Positions 23,207 to 35,199 of a stretch of DNA of 64,000 nucleotides are shown piece by piece. The translations under genes were made by a program, and so were the position numbers. Under the pieces are notes generated by a model, which saw nothing but the letters and a program-made list of their open reading frames with translations, searched no databases and was not told where the DNA came from. Where the stretch lies: contig JAKUHH010000234.1 of NCBI GenBank assembly GCA_022701365.1, positions 124,001 through 188,000 of the forward strand. The letters run 5' to 3'. This DNA comes from Mycocentrospora acerina. Taxonomy: Eukaryota; Ascomycota; Dothideomycetes; Pleosporales. Within the stretch, counting starts at the first letter, position 1, and each line of letters starts with the position of its first letter.

Positions 23207-25804
23207 TATGGCTACCTGTCTCGTATGGTACGAAACAATAAAGCTTAGGAGGGGGAAGGTGACGATGTAAGAGATAGATTACAGATCTGGGCTTTCAACA
23301 AGCTTTATACGGAATATCGAGGAAGCTTAGTTGCAACTATTCCCTACATCGTTACTTCACGCCTTCAAAATATCCCGCGAACATGTGAGTCTTTGATTAA
23401 TCTCACACCGTTATTCCGCTAGTTTGGTGGGTACCGATACGATGGTGGAAGTGCTTGTAGGCGCGAGGCAACGGGGCATTTCCAGGAACAAACTGTCCGT
23501 ACGCCGAGTCTCGAGCAATAGACCAGACCATTCCTACCGGCGATTGATACCGGCGGTAACGGCGGTGTTTAATTACTCCACTTGTATCCACAGGTAATGC
23601 CTGCTCTGTTGCCGAATTTAGCTGCGCTAATGGATATCTGGCTACCCGTGCCGTTCCTGGCAGTTCAGGCCCCCTGCGAGGAATTAAAATGTGATGATGG
23701 TTGGAAAAAACGTGCTTGTTTTCTGTACTAGATACAATTTTCAACGAGGCAGAATTTCATAATAATCACAAGTCTTTATTTAGTGTACTCGCTCAAGAAA
23801 CAGCTCTTCGGAGAAATCTAGATATGAGGTCTTGCGTGCCCTCTTAGGTCTTTCTAGATTTTGATGCATGAAAATACGTCTACGGGAGAACACCATTACC
23901 TAGAGATACTCCAAGTCCGAGTTCAAGGTTTCAGAAAATATTAAAGCTATTACAGCGAAACACTCTATTAGCATTCTATCAGACTTTAGGTGACAAATGG
24001 AACAAAGGAACCATATCTGGAACGGATACGAGGATACGATCACTCGTCCTAGCTAAGTGAAAGAATGTTTTGTAGGATAAATTTTCGGTAGCGAGCCATC
24101 TCAGCTCTCATTAAATGCATATTATTGGTCTCTTGTCTATGTTTCGTTACCCTGTGACCAAGTCTTACACAAATCTCGCCACGCCCTCATAAGCCTTTTT
24201 TCATGTTAATGGCGCAAGGATCGAACACCTGGTAAATCTCAGGATTCTATGCTCACAGCTGACTAGCGAGATAAGACTATCGAATTTCACGGCGATGCTG
24301 CTATACGGCTTCCCAGTCCCACCTCTCCACATTACTAGTGAACTGCTCGCACGTATCAAAGCACATGTGTATTATAGGACGTGTTTACATCCAGATATGA
24401 AATGTTAACAACATTAAAAAATCATCTCAGGGAGACAGAGGATTTAACCCCAAAGTTGTAGCGAGCTCGTCAAGAATTGTGCCATCCGATGGTATCACGT
24501 TCGAAAGATGTTAGCATGTCGATTAAGTAGGGAGTAAAGCCGCGGGGATTAGAGCATCACATCCACCATCGAGGCCCACATGCCCACCGAACATGATCCA
24601 CAATGCAAGGATTGCGCAGATGCACACCGAAAACTCATTACACCTTGTTCCTGACGCAACGAGACTTCGAATTAGCATAATATATACGTTACAATTTCTC
24701 AGTTTCCCAACCAAGGTTGTCCAAGACAACTACTCCCCTTGGTGTAGTTGGTTCATCACGTTCGACTGTAAATTGCTTATGTAATCGAAAGGTCCCTGGT
24801 TCGATTCCGGGAGGGGAGATGAACCCATTCTTTTTGCCAATCTAACGTCAACTATTGTCGTGGCTGTCTTGCGTCGCTGGATTCGAGCTGAAGACCCTCT
24901 TTTGTGTTTTAGCGTGCAGATGGAGCTATGCTGAGTACAACACTGACGTTCTGAGATCAACACGTGCTAGTGAGGGAAATGGTGCTTGGCAACGAACACT
25001 AATGTTGTTGTACACCGAAATGCTGTGAATATGTATGGTTCAAAGAGGTATTCTTATGGGCAGAAGATAGTAGCGGAGTGATATAACAGCCCATACTAGG
25101 CTCTTTCTAGAGCAGTGTCTGGGGTACGGGATGGAATGATGCAAGAGTTTAATTTTCTGAAAAATACTTGCTGTTTTGCTGTAGAAGTAACATTAGTGTG
25201 CTGCAAGTAGACAGTGTTCAGTTCGAATACTTATGGAGGGTATGCAATTCCCAAATGCAATAGCAAACATTCGAACTTGAAATTGTAGTCAACAGAAATG
25301 ACCGTAGTCGTATGGACAGAAAATTGTTAGTTGGATAACGTTCGCATCATTGCCTGAAACAATGTGCGTGGTGGAATTTTAAAGAAGCCATTGGTGCTGG
25401 GAGAATTTACCGATCCTCCTAACTTTTGCCTGTGATCTCTGTTACGAAGCTTTGCTCATTGACGATATGTCTTTACGCAGACGGGAAACTTAGGGAGAGC
25501 ATCAAACTCTTACGATCGAACTTGTAGTCCAAAGCTTTCATAGTAGGCCGAGAACTATCAATACGTAACAATGTGTGCGTAATTGAAAAGAGAATATTGA
25601 CTTATACTTGAGTAGAGTAAGATCCAGAGACGTAGTAAGTCGCCAAAGAGACGCGAACGCACGTCCCCTGTTCTTGGCGCGACCAACCAGTGCACGCTAA
25701 ACTTCCCGTTCCTCGAGCTCAAGCTCCGTTTCCAACCTTCAACGTTTCGATATTTCATCACCACCACGTCTATACACGCGCTCCACGCGCACCCCACATA
25801 CAAG
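23207..25804. other. long gene-poor intergenic region containing tRNA-Tyr
   Basis: About 2.6 kb between the divergent xylanase and CDC73 genes. Apart from the tRNA at 24733-24819 I see no gene. It is AT-richer than flanking coding DNA. Frames at 23403-23744 and 25558-26004 (minus) lack domains; the latter largely antisenses CDC73. Confidence 0.4.
24733..24819 (+). tRNA. tRNA-Tyr (GTA) with a 12-nt intron
   Basis: Cloverleaf: acceptor stem 24733-24739 pairs perfectly with 24812-24818, discriminator A 24819. The D stem GTG/CAC and the anticodon stem TTCGA (24761-24765) with TCGAA (24785-24789) pair. The T arm is CCTGG-TTCGATT-CCGGG. The anticodon GTA is at 24768-24770. The 19-nt anticodon loop exceeds seven by 12, placing an intron at 24772-24783, just after position 37 where eukaryotic tRNA-Tyr introns always sit. 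Confidence 0.93.
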
Positions 25805-27082
25805 ATGGCCGCCCAAGTAGAAATCTCGGACCCGCTATACAACTTGCGCCTCGCGATAAAAGCCAGCAACGACCCCATTCTCACCACCAGCGACAACGCA
25901 CCTGCCGCCTCGCTCGCGCACGCAACCCATATTTCCTTCAACTTTGACGATGTACACCGCAGTTTCGACCTCACAGCACTCACGCGCTTCGCTCCGGACA
26001 ACAAGCCTGTCGACCTGCGCAGCTGCTACTTTGCATGGCTGAACAAAGACGCCGCAGTTCCCGATTATCTGGCGGCGGTGCAGTCGCTCAATGAAGAACT
26101 TCCTAGCGGTGCTGGTGGAAGCGTGCAGAACTTGCAATTTGCGCAGAAAATTGAGCTGATTGCATGGTTGAATGGAGAGACGGAGAGCAGTGAAAACATT
26201 GCTGCGGTTGATGCTGGCGCAGCGAACATTGCAGCTGGAAATGCGGCTGCAATTGCAGGGGGGAAGGGCGTCCCGATTGATCGCGAAGGAGGAAAGATGG
26301 TGGATGGACGGCTGTTGCAAATTTATGACGGTGAGAGGAGGATGGGAGACCACAACTCTGCACTTCGAGGGACAAAAGCGATTGTAAGTCCTATTTCACC
26401 GCCCAAGACAGCGAGAGGATATCATACTAATCTTACTCAGGACTTTTCTCCCTACCGTCGCACAGCCCAGCAATTCCTCCGCTCTCGGCCCTCGTCGAAT
26501 TCCAAGCCCATCCCCTCGGCGCCCCTAACCACGACCCTCACCAAACGACCCGCCAAACGCCTCGAGCCCATCATCCTGCTCTCCCCCTCAGCCTCATCCC
26601 TCCTCCGTACGAGCAATATAAAATCCTTCCTGGACGAAGGCATCTTCATCCCCGCCGACGCCGCCAACACGGCCTCGAACATGGTGCGCATCCAGCGCGT
26701 GCTGCCCAGCATTTCGTCTGCACCGATAACCTTTATCCTCGTGGACAGCACCACCTCGTTCAAGCCCACATACTGGTCGCGCGTGGTGGCCATCTTCACC
26801 ACAGGCCAGACATGGCAGTTCAAATCCTACAAATACACCAACCCTGCAGAACTCTTTGCGCACTACCCCGGCGTGTACGTTGGGTGGCAGGGTGAGGAGC
26901 CACCCGAGAATGTAGGGAATCTGGGGAGAGGTGTCCTCAGTGCTAAAGTGGATAAGTGGACTGGAAGCGAAAAGGGGAGGTGGAGGGATAGGGAAGTTGT
27001 GGAGAGGATTTGGGGGAGAATCGAGGAGGGGATGAGGAGGGGTGGGTGGACCAAGGATGGGCCTGGGTTGGCGGGGAGGTAG
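25805..27082 (+). CDS. CDC73: Cdc73, RNA polymerase II-associated Paf1 complex subunit
   Basis: Component of the Paf1 complex, which travels with RNA polymerase II and supports histone modification and elongation. Two exons, 25805-26383 and 26441-27082, give 406 aa. The 57-nt intron (GTAAGT...TACTAAT...CTCAG) has a length divisible by three and no in-frame stop, so an unspliced reading would add 19 false residues (starting VSPISPPKTARG). The N-terminal half carries the fungal Cdc73 head (DPLYNLRLAIKA, LRSCYFAWLNKD, IELIAWLNGE). After a low-complexity Ala-rich linker, the C-terminal Ras-like domain begins near RLEPIILLSPSASSLLR. It continues with ITFILVDSTTSFKPTYWSRV, VAIFTTGQTWQFKSYKY and ELFAHYPGVYVGWQGE. 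The C-domain motifs make the call firm. Confidence 0.94.
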   Translation: MAAQVEISDPLYNLRLAIKASNDPILTTSDNAPAASLAHATHISFNFDDVHRSFDLTALTRFAPDNKPVDLRSCYFAWLNKDAAVPDYLAAVQSLNEELPSGAGGSVQNLQFAQKIELIAWLNGETESSENIAAVDAGAANIAAGNAAAIAGGKGVPIDREGGKMVDGRLLQIYDGERRMGDHNSALRGTKAIVSPISPPKTARGYHTNLTQDFSPYRRTAQQFLRSRPSSNSKPIPSAPLTTTLTKRPAKRLEPIILLSPSASSLLRTSNIKSFLDEGIFIPADAANTASNMVRIQRVLPSISSAPITFILVDSTTSFKPTYWSRVVAIFTTGQTWQFKSYKYTNPAELFAHYPGVYVGWQGEEPPENVGNLGRGVLSAKVDKWTGSEKGRWRDREVVERIWGRIEEGMRRGGWTKDGPGLAGR

Positions 27083-27650
27083 TGTTGGGGTGTCTTGTGT
27101 GTGTGTATGTGTGAGAGAGAGATGGGGCGTTTTGGCGTCGACGGCATGAGTTGGACGAATAGAGTGACTGACTGGTGAGAAGTTTTAAAATTTTCAAAGT
27201 AAGATCTTTAAAAAAAAGAACCCTCGACATTTTTAACTTTCCATTTTCTTTCATCCATTTCTTCTTCAGTAGGCACGTCACTCGCCATTTACTACAATAG
27301 AGGAATCAATTTCATGTCTTTTCTTCAGTTCAAAAAAAAAAGTCTTTGATTCGGTAAAAAAAAATTTATCACTCATTTGTATGAGTGTAACAACATTTGG
27401 TATTTCTTCAAGGGAACCACACACCACACATAAAGAAAGAAAAAGTAATCCTCCCATCCAACCAATCAACCATAAACCGAGAGAAATCACACACACCCAA
27501 CAAACAGAAAAGGAAGAGATTTTCCTCTTCTTCATCTTCTCTTCATCGCCTTCTCCTCAGAGTAATAATAGTAATAGTAGTAACAGGTATCATCGTCATC
27601 ATCGTCGTCATCAACACAACAGAAACTTTTCTCTCTCTTTTTCTTTTCTT
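27083..27650. other. convergent 3' flanks of CDC73 and LEU1
   Basis: It contains a GT/GA-rich run near 27095-27122, several poly-A/T tracts and an ATC/GTC trinucleotide stretch near 27585-27615. No gene seen. Confidence 0.45.
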
Positions 27651-30160
27651 CTACCACTCAAGAGGCTCAGCAATGACCTCGCCACGGTTGGTCTTGGGCA
27701 CAGGCTTAGCCTGGATCTTGACGGGGCCCTTGCCGTGTCGGGCGAGGTAGCCGCTGCCGTCGAGCCAGGGCCAGACGGAGGTGCGCTTGTGCTCGTGCTT
27801 TTCGATTTTATCGACGGAGCTCATGGTCAGGCCGATGTCGTCGAGGCCGTTGACGAGGCAGTGTTTTCTGAACTCCTCGACTTCAAAGGGGGCGAGCTCG
27901 TTGCCGTCTGCGTCGCGAATGACCTGGTTGACGAGGTCGACTTCGATTTCCTTGCCGGCTTTGGCTTCGGCGGCGATGCGGTTCAGGGCGGCGGTGTCGG
28001 TGATTTGGATGGGCAGCATGCCGTTCTTGAATGTGTTGTTGAAGAAGATGTCGCCGAATGAGGGGGCGATGATGCACTTGATGCCAAAGTCGAGGAGCGC
28101 CCAGGGGGCGTGCTCGCGACTGCTTCCGCAGCCAAAGTTGGGGCCTGTGCAAATCAACGTCTTTGATTGTCTCCAGGGCTCCTTGTTGAGGACGAAATCG
28201 GGGTTCTCAGCCTCGGAACCGGCCTCGTAGCGCCAGGCGTGGAAGAGCGCAGAGCCGAGACCGGAGCGCTTGATGGTCTTGAGGAACTGCTTGGGGATGA
28301 TGGCGTCAGTGTCGATGTTGGCAATGTCCATGGGTGCTGCGTAGCCGCGGAGGGTCTCGAATTTTGGCATGCCAGCGGTAGCGCCGGTTGTGCTGGTGGG
28401 GGAGGCGTGGATTTGAGAGTCAGCAGGGAGATCCATGATGCGCTCCAGATCCTCATCGCCCTCGACGTCTTGGATGTGGGCGTCAAGCTCAATCTTTGGC
28501 GAGCCCTTTGCGGCGGGTGCTTGGGGAGTGAGTTTCCGTACATCGGCGAGGTTTCCTACGATAGCAGCGGCGGCAGCCATGACGGGGGACATGAGGTGGG
28601 TTCGGCCACCAGCGCCCTGTCGGCCCTCGAAGTTTCGGTTTGATGTGGAAGCACAGCGCTCGCCAGGCGAGAGAATGTCGGGGTTCATGCCCAAGCACAT
28701 GGAGCAACCAGCCTCTCTCCACTCAAAGCCAGCGTCAGAGAAGATCTTGTCGAGACCCTCAGCCTCAGCCTGGCGCTTAACAAGACCAGAGCCAGGGACA
28801 ATCATGGCACGCTTGATGTTGGAGGCAATCTTCTTGCCCTCAACGACACGAGCAGCTGCCCGCAAGTCCTCAATGCGGGCGTTTGTGCAGGAGCCAATGA
28901 AGACCTTGTCAACCTGGACCTCCTGCATGGGCGTGCCGGCAGTTAGGCCCATGTACTTGAGCGCGCGCTCGCAGGCCTGCTTCTTGATCTCGTCGTCAAA
29001 GTCATCGGGGCCGGGGACAACACCAGTGATGGGAACAACGTCCTGCGGCGAGGTACCCCAGGAGACGGTGGGAGCAATGTCCTTTGCATCGATGATGACC
29101 TCGATGTCGTACTTTGCGTCCTCGTCGGAGCGCAGGCCGAGCCAGTAGCTGCAGGCCTTCTTCCACTCCGGGCTGTCGACCTTGGGCGCCAGCGGGCGGC
29201 CCTTGAGGTAGTCGATGGTGGTTTGGTCGGGGGCGACCATGCCCGCACGTGCACCGCCCTCGATGGACATGTTGCAGATGGACATGCGCGCCTCCATGCT
29301 CAGGCCGCGGATGGCGGCGCCGCAGAACTCAATGACGGCGCCAGTTCCACCGGCAGTACCAATGATGCCAATCACGTGCAGGATAATGTCCTTGCTGCTG
29401 ACGCCGGGAGCCAGCTCGCCGTCAACCTGGACCTTCATGTTCTTGCTGCGGCGGGTGATGAGCGTCTGGGTGGCCAGCACGTGCTCGACCTCGCTGGTGC
29501 CAATGCCAAAGGCCAGGGCGCCGAACGCGCCATGGGTCGACGTGTGGCTGTCGCCGCAGACGACAGTGGTGCCGGGCAGCGTGAAGCCCTGCTCTGGGCC
29601 GATGATGTGCACGATGCCCTGGCGCTTGTCGTCGAGGCCAAAGTAGGTCAGGTCAAAGGCCTTGACGTTGTCCTCGAGCGTCATGCATTGTGTGCGCGAA
29701 TCGGCCTCGTCGATGAACTTTTCCGTGGTGGTGAGGTTCTTGCGCGAGGCGGTGGGGATGTTCTGCTTGCGGTTAGTGGCTGATTCCTGTTGCTACGCCG
29801 CTCTTACTGCTGGACAACAGGGCTGCATGGATACGCACGTGGTCGACTGTCGCGAGTGTGCAGTCGGGTCTTCGCACTTTGCGCCCGGCATTGCGCAGGC
29901 CCTCGAATGCTTGCTGCACCGATGTTAATACTCGTCTCAATGCGTAGACATGTCGGTCGTGTCAGGTCTGCTTACTGGTGATGTCACCTCGTGCACGAGA
30001 TGCCTGTCTGCGCCACAGTCAGCAACCGACGAGAAGCAGCCTCCTCGCAGAACAACGTACCAATATACAGCAGAACTGTGCCGTCGTCCTTCTCCTCGAC
30101 AATGTGGTCCTCAAAGACCTTGTCGTACAGCGTCTGTGGCGCCTTGACAGCGGACGGCAT
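27651..30160 (-). CDS. LEU1: 3-isopropylmalate dehydratase (isopropylmalate isomerase)
   Basis: Converts 2-isopropylmalate to 3-isopropylmalate, step two of leucine synthesis. Four exons, 30160-30061, 30007-29976, 29913-29839 and 29762-27651, give 772 aa. Introns of 53, 62 and 76 nt have consensus ends and branch sites (GCTGAC, ATTAAC, CACTAAC). The N-terminus [16 protein letters not shown] has no evident presequence, consistent with a cytosolic enzyme. The fused fungal arrangement is clear: a LeuC-like aconitase part with [15 protein letters not shown] and the iron-sulfur ligands in [10 protein letters not shown] and [10 protein letters not shown], then a LeuD-like swivel domain ([27 protein letters not shown]). 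Exon 2 codes only about eleven residues, including [10 protein letters not shown]. Two CCG-N5-CGG dyads lie 234-270 bp upstream. Confidence 0.96.
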
Positions 30161-31013
30161 GATGGGCAGATGTGCGTGCGTGTGTATGTGTATCTATGGG
30201 TATATGGGTATGCAAGTGTCTGGGCTGGCGATGCTGGAAACTCAATCGGCAGGCAACAAGACAAGTAAGTCGACTCTTCACACACACACAGAGAAGACGA
30301 CGAGTGAGAAAAGAAGTAATCAAAGGCCCCGGCTGTGTGGCTCTGATGGCACTTATATCACAACGGGCAGAGGCGAACAAAAAGCTCCCAGGGCCGATGT
30401 TCGGACCTGACCGCCCACACCGAGAACCGGTCGAATCACCGTGCCGCTGATGACGGCCTCATTCGGCTCTGTGCGGCGTACAGAACAACTGCCATGGGCC
30501 CAAGCAGGCGCACCATGGCCACCGACGCGCTCCTGGTGCTCCGGCCACTCCGCTCGTGCGCTGATGGCCGGCTTGCCGTCTGGACGCGCGCTGCATGAGG
30601 CACCATTTCCGTTGCCTATGACGTTCCTCACGTGCTGGGGCGACGGTCCCCGCAGTCGCTGCCCCGCCCTGCACGTCGTGTCTTGGACGAATGCCCAGTC
30701 AGCGAGTCTGCCGGCACTCCGATTCGTCGCCCCTTCGCGACATGGGTCCATGGCTGATGTCGGTATCCAGGCACGCTCCGGGCCGATCCCGTGACATTCA
30801 ACAGAGGGTGTGCATGCATGCTGTTGTTGCTATTCTTGTGGTTGTGGTTGCTGTGGCTGCCATGGCCATGTTTATTATTGCCACGGAGTGCTTGCTATAG
30901 GTAAGTCGGTAATAAACACTGCTTTTCCAAAAGGCCCGCTGTAAATGCACAAGACGCCATGCAATGCCCAACCAAATGCTCTCTTTTTACAAAACAAATC
31001 GCTCCACCACCCA
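30161..31013. other. upstream region of LEU1 and 3' flank of ALG7
   Basis: GC-rich near 30400-30780, with TG/TATG-rich DNA near 30172-30220 and the CCG-N5-CGG pair. Overlapping frames at 30353-30819 on both strands carry no domain. No gene seen. Confidence 0.4.
30394..30430. promoter_or_regulatory. pair of CCG-N5-CGG dyads upstream of LEU1
   Basis: Inverted CCG/CGG triplets with five-base spacers occur at 30394-30404 and 30420-30430. Zinc-cluster (Zn2Cys6) regulators bind CCG/CGG inverted repeats, and spacer length sets which regulator binds. Leu3 prefers a four-base spacer, so these are not classic Leu3 sites. A regulatory role is inference from pairing and position. Confidence 0.35.
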
Positions 31014-32490
31014 TCACAGGTTGTCCACCGTAAAGATAAGCAACGCCATACGGTGTCTCACAAACAGCCCCAGACACCCAACCGCAAACTGAAATGCCAG
31101 CAGCCCCATGGCCAGGCGATCCTCCCGCATCGGCCCAAACCATACCAACCACAGATTGATCAGCGTGAAGTTCGACGACGACACCACCTGCCCCTTTCCA
31201 TCCACCTCAACGTCCAGCATCCGAAGCCGGTGCAGCACCTTGAGACTCTCCGCTATCGGTCTCCGCAATGGCTTCTGAAACTCGACGCGCGAGGGCTCTA
31301 GCAGCCCCGTGCGTGCATTGAAGCGCGGGAGCCGATGTCGGGGGCACGGAACAAGGTGGAAGAGTTGAGGCGCCGAATATGCAAAGTTGAACGCTTGGGG
31401 AAGGAGCAGGAGGATTAGCGTTTTGCTAAAGTGGCCCAGGATGGCCACCACGGCAAACACCATCCCGGCAAAGTAGCAGTACGTGTCGCCTACAAACACC
31501 CTGGCCGGGTACCAGTTGTGCATCAGGAGAGCTAGTGATACGCCGATGAATGGAAGGAGCAGATACAGGGAGAACAAGTGCGAGTCGGTCGCTGGATGCG
31601 GGTAGGCTGTAAATGGCGAGAGATAGAGGACGTCGTTGATGCCAATCAAGACGGCAATGACGAGCGATTGGGCGACTTCGATGCCGTTGATGCCTGCCAG
31701 GATGTTGATGCTATTGGAAGAGAAGATGGACATTAGTGCCATGTAGATGTAGTAGAACCAGCCTGGACGTGGGTTAGTATTGCCCAACACAATAGCTCCA
31801 TCATGTACGTACCCAAATCAAACAGCTCGCCCAGGTAGGGCCTCAGCGGGAGCGGGACAACCATTTGAGTGACACCAAAATCGACAAAATACACTACAAG
31901 CATTGGAATGGCGGCGACGGCCGGGATCAACACTTTGTGGCGCCATCTGATATCGAACAAGTCGTCGCCTATACCCAGCAAGACGATGCTCTGCAGGGAC
32001 AGAATAGCCGAAAGATACGACGCGAGCTTGTTGTGAGGAAATCTGTGGAGCAACCTCCCTGTTTCCACCTCTTCCAGCTCAACAATCACATCTCGATTGC
32101 CTCCGCCTGATGTTGCCACGACAATGTCCTTGTAAAACGGCCATGGAACAAACACATATAGGACGAAAAGATACACCACTGCGCACACTGCACCCATAGT
32201 CTCTGGACTAAGTCTATAAGCTTCGCTAGCGTGAATATACGGGACTACCACACTTACATCTCGGTCTGTTTGAGTTTACACAAGTCTTTCCCCTTGAATC
32301 CGCGCCTTATAAAAGCATTTCCAAGCCATCGTATCAACGCATAGCTGGTAGCAAATGCCAGCCCACTAAAGGCTATGGATGCAATGAGTGGCTCACCCTC
32401 GCCTTGCAGGGTGTTTGCTAGAATTCCAACACATGCCAATGACAGGGACAGCAGTGAATACGTCTCGGTCGAGTTCAACGTAGTCGACAT
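31014..32490 (-). CDS. ALG7: UDP-GlcNAc:dolichyl-phosphate GlcNAc-1-phosphotransferase (Alg7/GPT)
   Basis: First enzyme of N-glycan precursor assembly at the ER membrane; target of tunicamycin. Three exons, 32490-32258, 32207-31813 and 31762-31014, give 458 aa. Introns are 50 and 49 nt. The joins restore the family motif (QTEIPETMGAVCAVVY) and the helix start (LFDLGWFYYIYM). The ATG at 32490 was chosen because the upstream in-frame extension has no family resemblance. Family motifs include GFKGKDLCK, LLGIGDDLFDIRWRHK, NSINILAGINGIEVAQ, and YPARVFVGDTYCYFAG followed by the GHFSKT loop. There are about ten hydrophobic segments. A cytosolic loop (PRHRLPRFNARTGLLEPSRVEF) and C-terminal helix VSSSNFTLINLWLVWFG are as in other fungal GPTs. 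Confidence 0.94.
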
Positions 32491-32966
32491 GACCTTCCAA
32501 GACGATGCAACGACGCCTCGACGATGGTGTTTGTCAAGGGGGCTTGGGTATGCGTGATCAACTCTACTATCACCCCAGCAGCCGGTAATGAAATGGCGCA
32601 GGCGCTGAATAACAAAGTTGAAGAATAAAGTATCTGCAAGCCGAGCCGGAGTTTTTTTTTCCACAATCTGTCTTTACCACGCAGGGCGACGCAGGCACCG
32701 CGCACACAAAGTTTCAACGATCGAAACCGGGCAAGCGCCCGAACAAAAGCGGAAGGAACAACAACGATCGAGCAAGGAGCGACAGGGCGGCAGTTCGCGC
32801 GTGTTTGCTGATTACCGTCGACAGGCGCGCAGGTTGGGTGTGTTGAAAGGTGTTCATAAGCCCTGGTCGCGGCCGACATCAGTCTTCCCATCTTCTGCTA
32901 ATCCGAAACGGTCGCAGCGCAGCTCGCAGCCCGTCGTATGCAATCCGCGCGGCGGCAGACACGATA
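32491..32966. promoter_or_regulatory. divergent promoter between ALG7 and SEH1
   Basis: About 480 bp separates the two start codons, which point away from each other. A poly-T tract lies near 32651-32660. The DNA near 32690-32940 is GC-rich and, in one plus frame, open into SEH1 but without an ATG before 32967. No specific element was recognised. Confidence 0.45.
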
Positions 32967-34699
32967 ATGGCTCTCAATCAGCACGTCCAACTAGACACTG
33001 TCCAGCTTGACCTGGATGCCGTGACCCGTCGCCTCGTGCGCCCGGGCTTCCTTTCCACGCTCAGTCCGTCGCGCCTGCCCTCGCAGGCCGCAAGCGACTC
33101 GTCGCTCAGCCCCACCCGCGACGAAGCACGGTTGCACTCTGCTGCGAACCTGTCGCACCAACGTCACTCGCATCTCAACCTCGCTGTGACGTTTGAAGAG
33201 GATGCCCTCGAGCACGCGGATCTCGTCGCCCCGCTGATCCAGGAGCCGTGTGCTGACGGCAGCGCGCCCAGCGTCGAGACGCGCATCGCACAGCATCTCG
33301 ACTCGCACTTTCTCGCCGTGCATCGTGCGTATGCAGCCATGGCCGCCGAGCGTAGCTTCCAGTCCTTTTCCCATGGCCATCAGGACCTGGTGCTTGCCGT
33401 TGACTTCAACTACTTTGGCACCCGCATGGTGACGGCCAGCTCGGACCACCGCATCAAAGTCTGGGACAAGAAAGACGATGCTTGGTCCCTGGTCGAGAGC
33501 TGGAAGGCACATGACGCTGAAATCGTGGATGTGAGTACAGCGTCACGCACTCTGCGCTTTACCTAATCCTCAGCCGCAAGTACTGATCCGTGATCCGCTC
33601 CTGGGCTTGCCATTTCCCCCCGCCTTTGTACCTGCTAACTCGTATCCAGGTGAAGTGGAATGGGCCCTTTATGGGCGAGGTCATTGGTAGTATTGGAGAA
33701 GATGGCCGCTGCAAGCTTTGGCAAGAGGATGTAACCGCTGTCCCCATGTCTGGCAGTCGGTTCCAGTTGATCACAAATCTCACCTCGCAAACCCATGCCC
33801 CCTTCATGTCCCTAGACTTTAAAAACATCATGCAAGAAACCTGGCTGGCCCTCATCACCCGCGACGGCCTCCTAACCGTTTATGAGCCCCAAGACCAGAG
33901 TAGCCTTAATGAATGGGCCCCTATAGCCGAGCGCTGGGTATCCGAGAACAACCCTCCCCAACGTCAGGAGGAAGTCGGCTTCAAAGTCGTTTTCCACAAG
34001 GAAAAACTCCCTTGCTGGACAGCCATTATGGCAGGCCTTGACCGTAAATCCCTCTCCCTGGCCGTTGCAGCCATGAAAGACGTCCTCGTCTTCCGCACCG
34101 ACAAAGCAAAACGCTTCTTCCAAGTTGCTAAGCTTGAGGGCTCGCGATCCATCATCCGCGATTTGGCATGGGCAAACGGATCCATGCGCGGCTACGACGT
34201 CATTGCAACGGCGAGCAAAGACGGCGCAATTCGCATCTACGAACTCTCCACCCCGGATTCAGCCCAAGTTGCTGCAACAGCACCATCGACCTCCAAGGCC
34301 CACGACTCCATCTCCTCGCCACGTCCGGGCCCGCACAAAAACGCCCCGTCCGGCATAGGCGCAGGACTAGCCAGCGTTTCGCGTGCCCCTGACTTTTCAA
34401 CAGACAACGAGCAAAACCCAGGACGTATTGTCCAGAGAGCAAAGCTTACAGATACACTCACAGATCACCATGGAGCCGTATGGCGCGTTACATTCTCGCA
34501 AATGGGTATGTTTGCACGTCTTCATCCCTTCTATCACTACCAATTCTATATTTTAATCTACACACAAAAGGAGCTAACTCATCTTGCAGGCGATCTTCTT
34601 GTTTCCACGGGTGACGACGCGTCGATTCGCACATGGAAGAAGGCTGTTAATGGGAGGTGGGCCGAATACGCAGAGATTGAACCTCCCCTGGACAGATGA
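32967..34699 (+). CDS. SEH1: nucleoporin Seh1 (WD40), with N-terminal extension
   Basis: WD40 subunit of the nuclear pore Y-complex and of the SEA/GATOR complex. Three exons, 32967-33530, 33650-34505 and 34590-34699, give 509 aa. Introns of 119 and 84 nt have GCTAAC/GCTAACT branch sites. The conserved protein starts at FQSFSHGHQDLVLAVDFNYF. WD pieces follow: RMVTASSDHRIKVWDKK, IGSIGEDGRCKLWQ, VIATASKDGAIRIYE, and the last blade LVSTGDDASIRTWKK, which needs exon 3. About 124 residues precede this core. The ATG at 32967 is the first in the open frame and has a good context, but an internal ATG at 33339 (GCCATGG, starting MAAERSFQ) would give a normal-length Seh1 of 385 aa. I report the longer form and consider the start unresolved. 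Confidence 0.88.
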
Positions 34700-35168
34700 T
34701 TTAGTTTGAAAGGGTTGAGGAGTGTAGGCGTTGTGGATAGATGTCCAACCCTGGCATAGACTTTTTTTTCACACGCACGCACGTACGTGTTTCGACTGTG
34801 CATTCCTCGTTTTTTTTTCTTGACTTGGAAGATGTGCCGAGCACGATTTACTCGTAGGCAGTAGAACTGTTGAGGTGGATTTGAACGTGAACTGCATGGG
34901 CACACGTACCACGCAAATAGATTCAAAGCGCATTACTAGATGATATTCTCTTGCTCTTTCATAACCACCAATGAGAAAAAACCCATGACATTGTTGCTAT
35001 CTTGCGTTGGACGCGGTAGTAGTATGAACACGGCGTCTCGCTGCATTATACGTGTTGATAATTAAATTAGTATGGACTGAACATGCGTCTCTTCATTGCC
35101 CCCTTTTTTCTTGGATTGTGTTGAAGTAGTTATGCATCTTCTGCACATATACAAGGATATCTACAAAT

Positions 35169-35169
<1 letters not shown>

Positions 35170-35199
<30 letters not shown>

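Noticed and set aside
24205..24300. Possible minus-strand tRNA-like sequence with a GTTCGATCC T-loop word
   Set aside because: The T stem and acceptor stem do not pair, and no acceptable anticodon arm could be drawn.
26384..26440. Nineteen extra in-frame residues in CDC73
   Set aside because: The segment begins GTAAGT, has a TACTAAT branch and ends CAG; the family sequence continues directly across it, so it is an intron.
29215..29783. Plus-strand frames of 143-186 codons opposite LEU1
   Set aside because: They are antisense shadows of the GC-rich LEU1 coding exon. The same holds for frames opposite SSC1, NUP155 and cystathionine beta-lyase.
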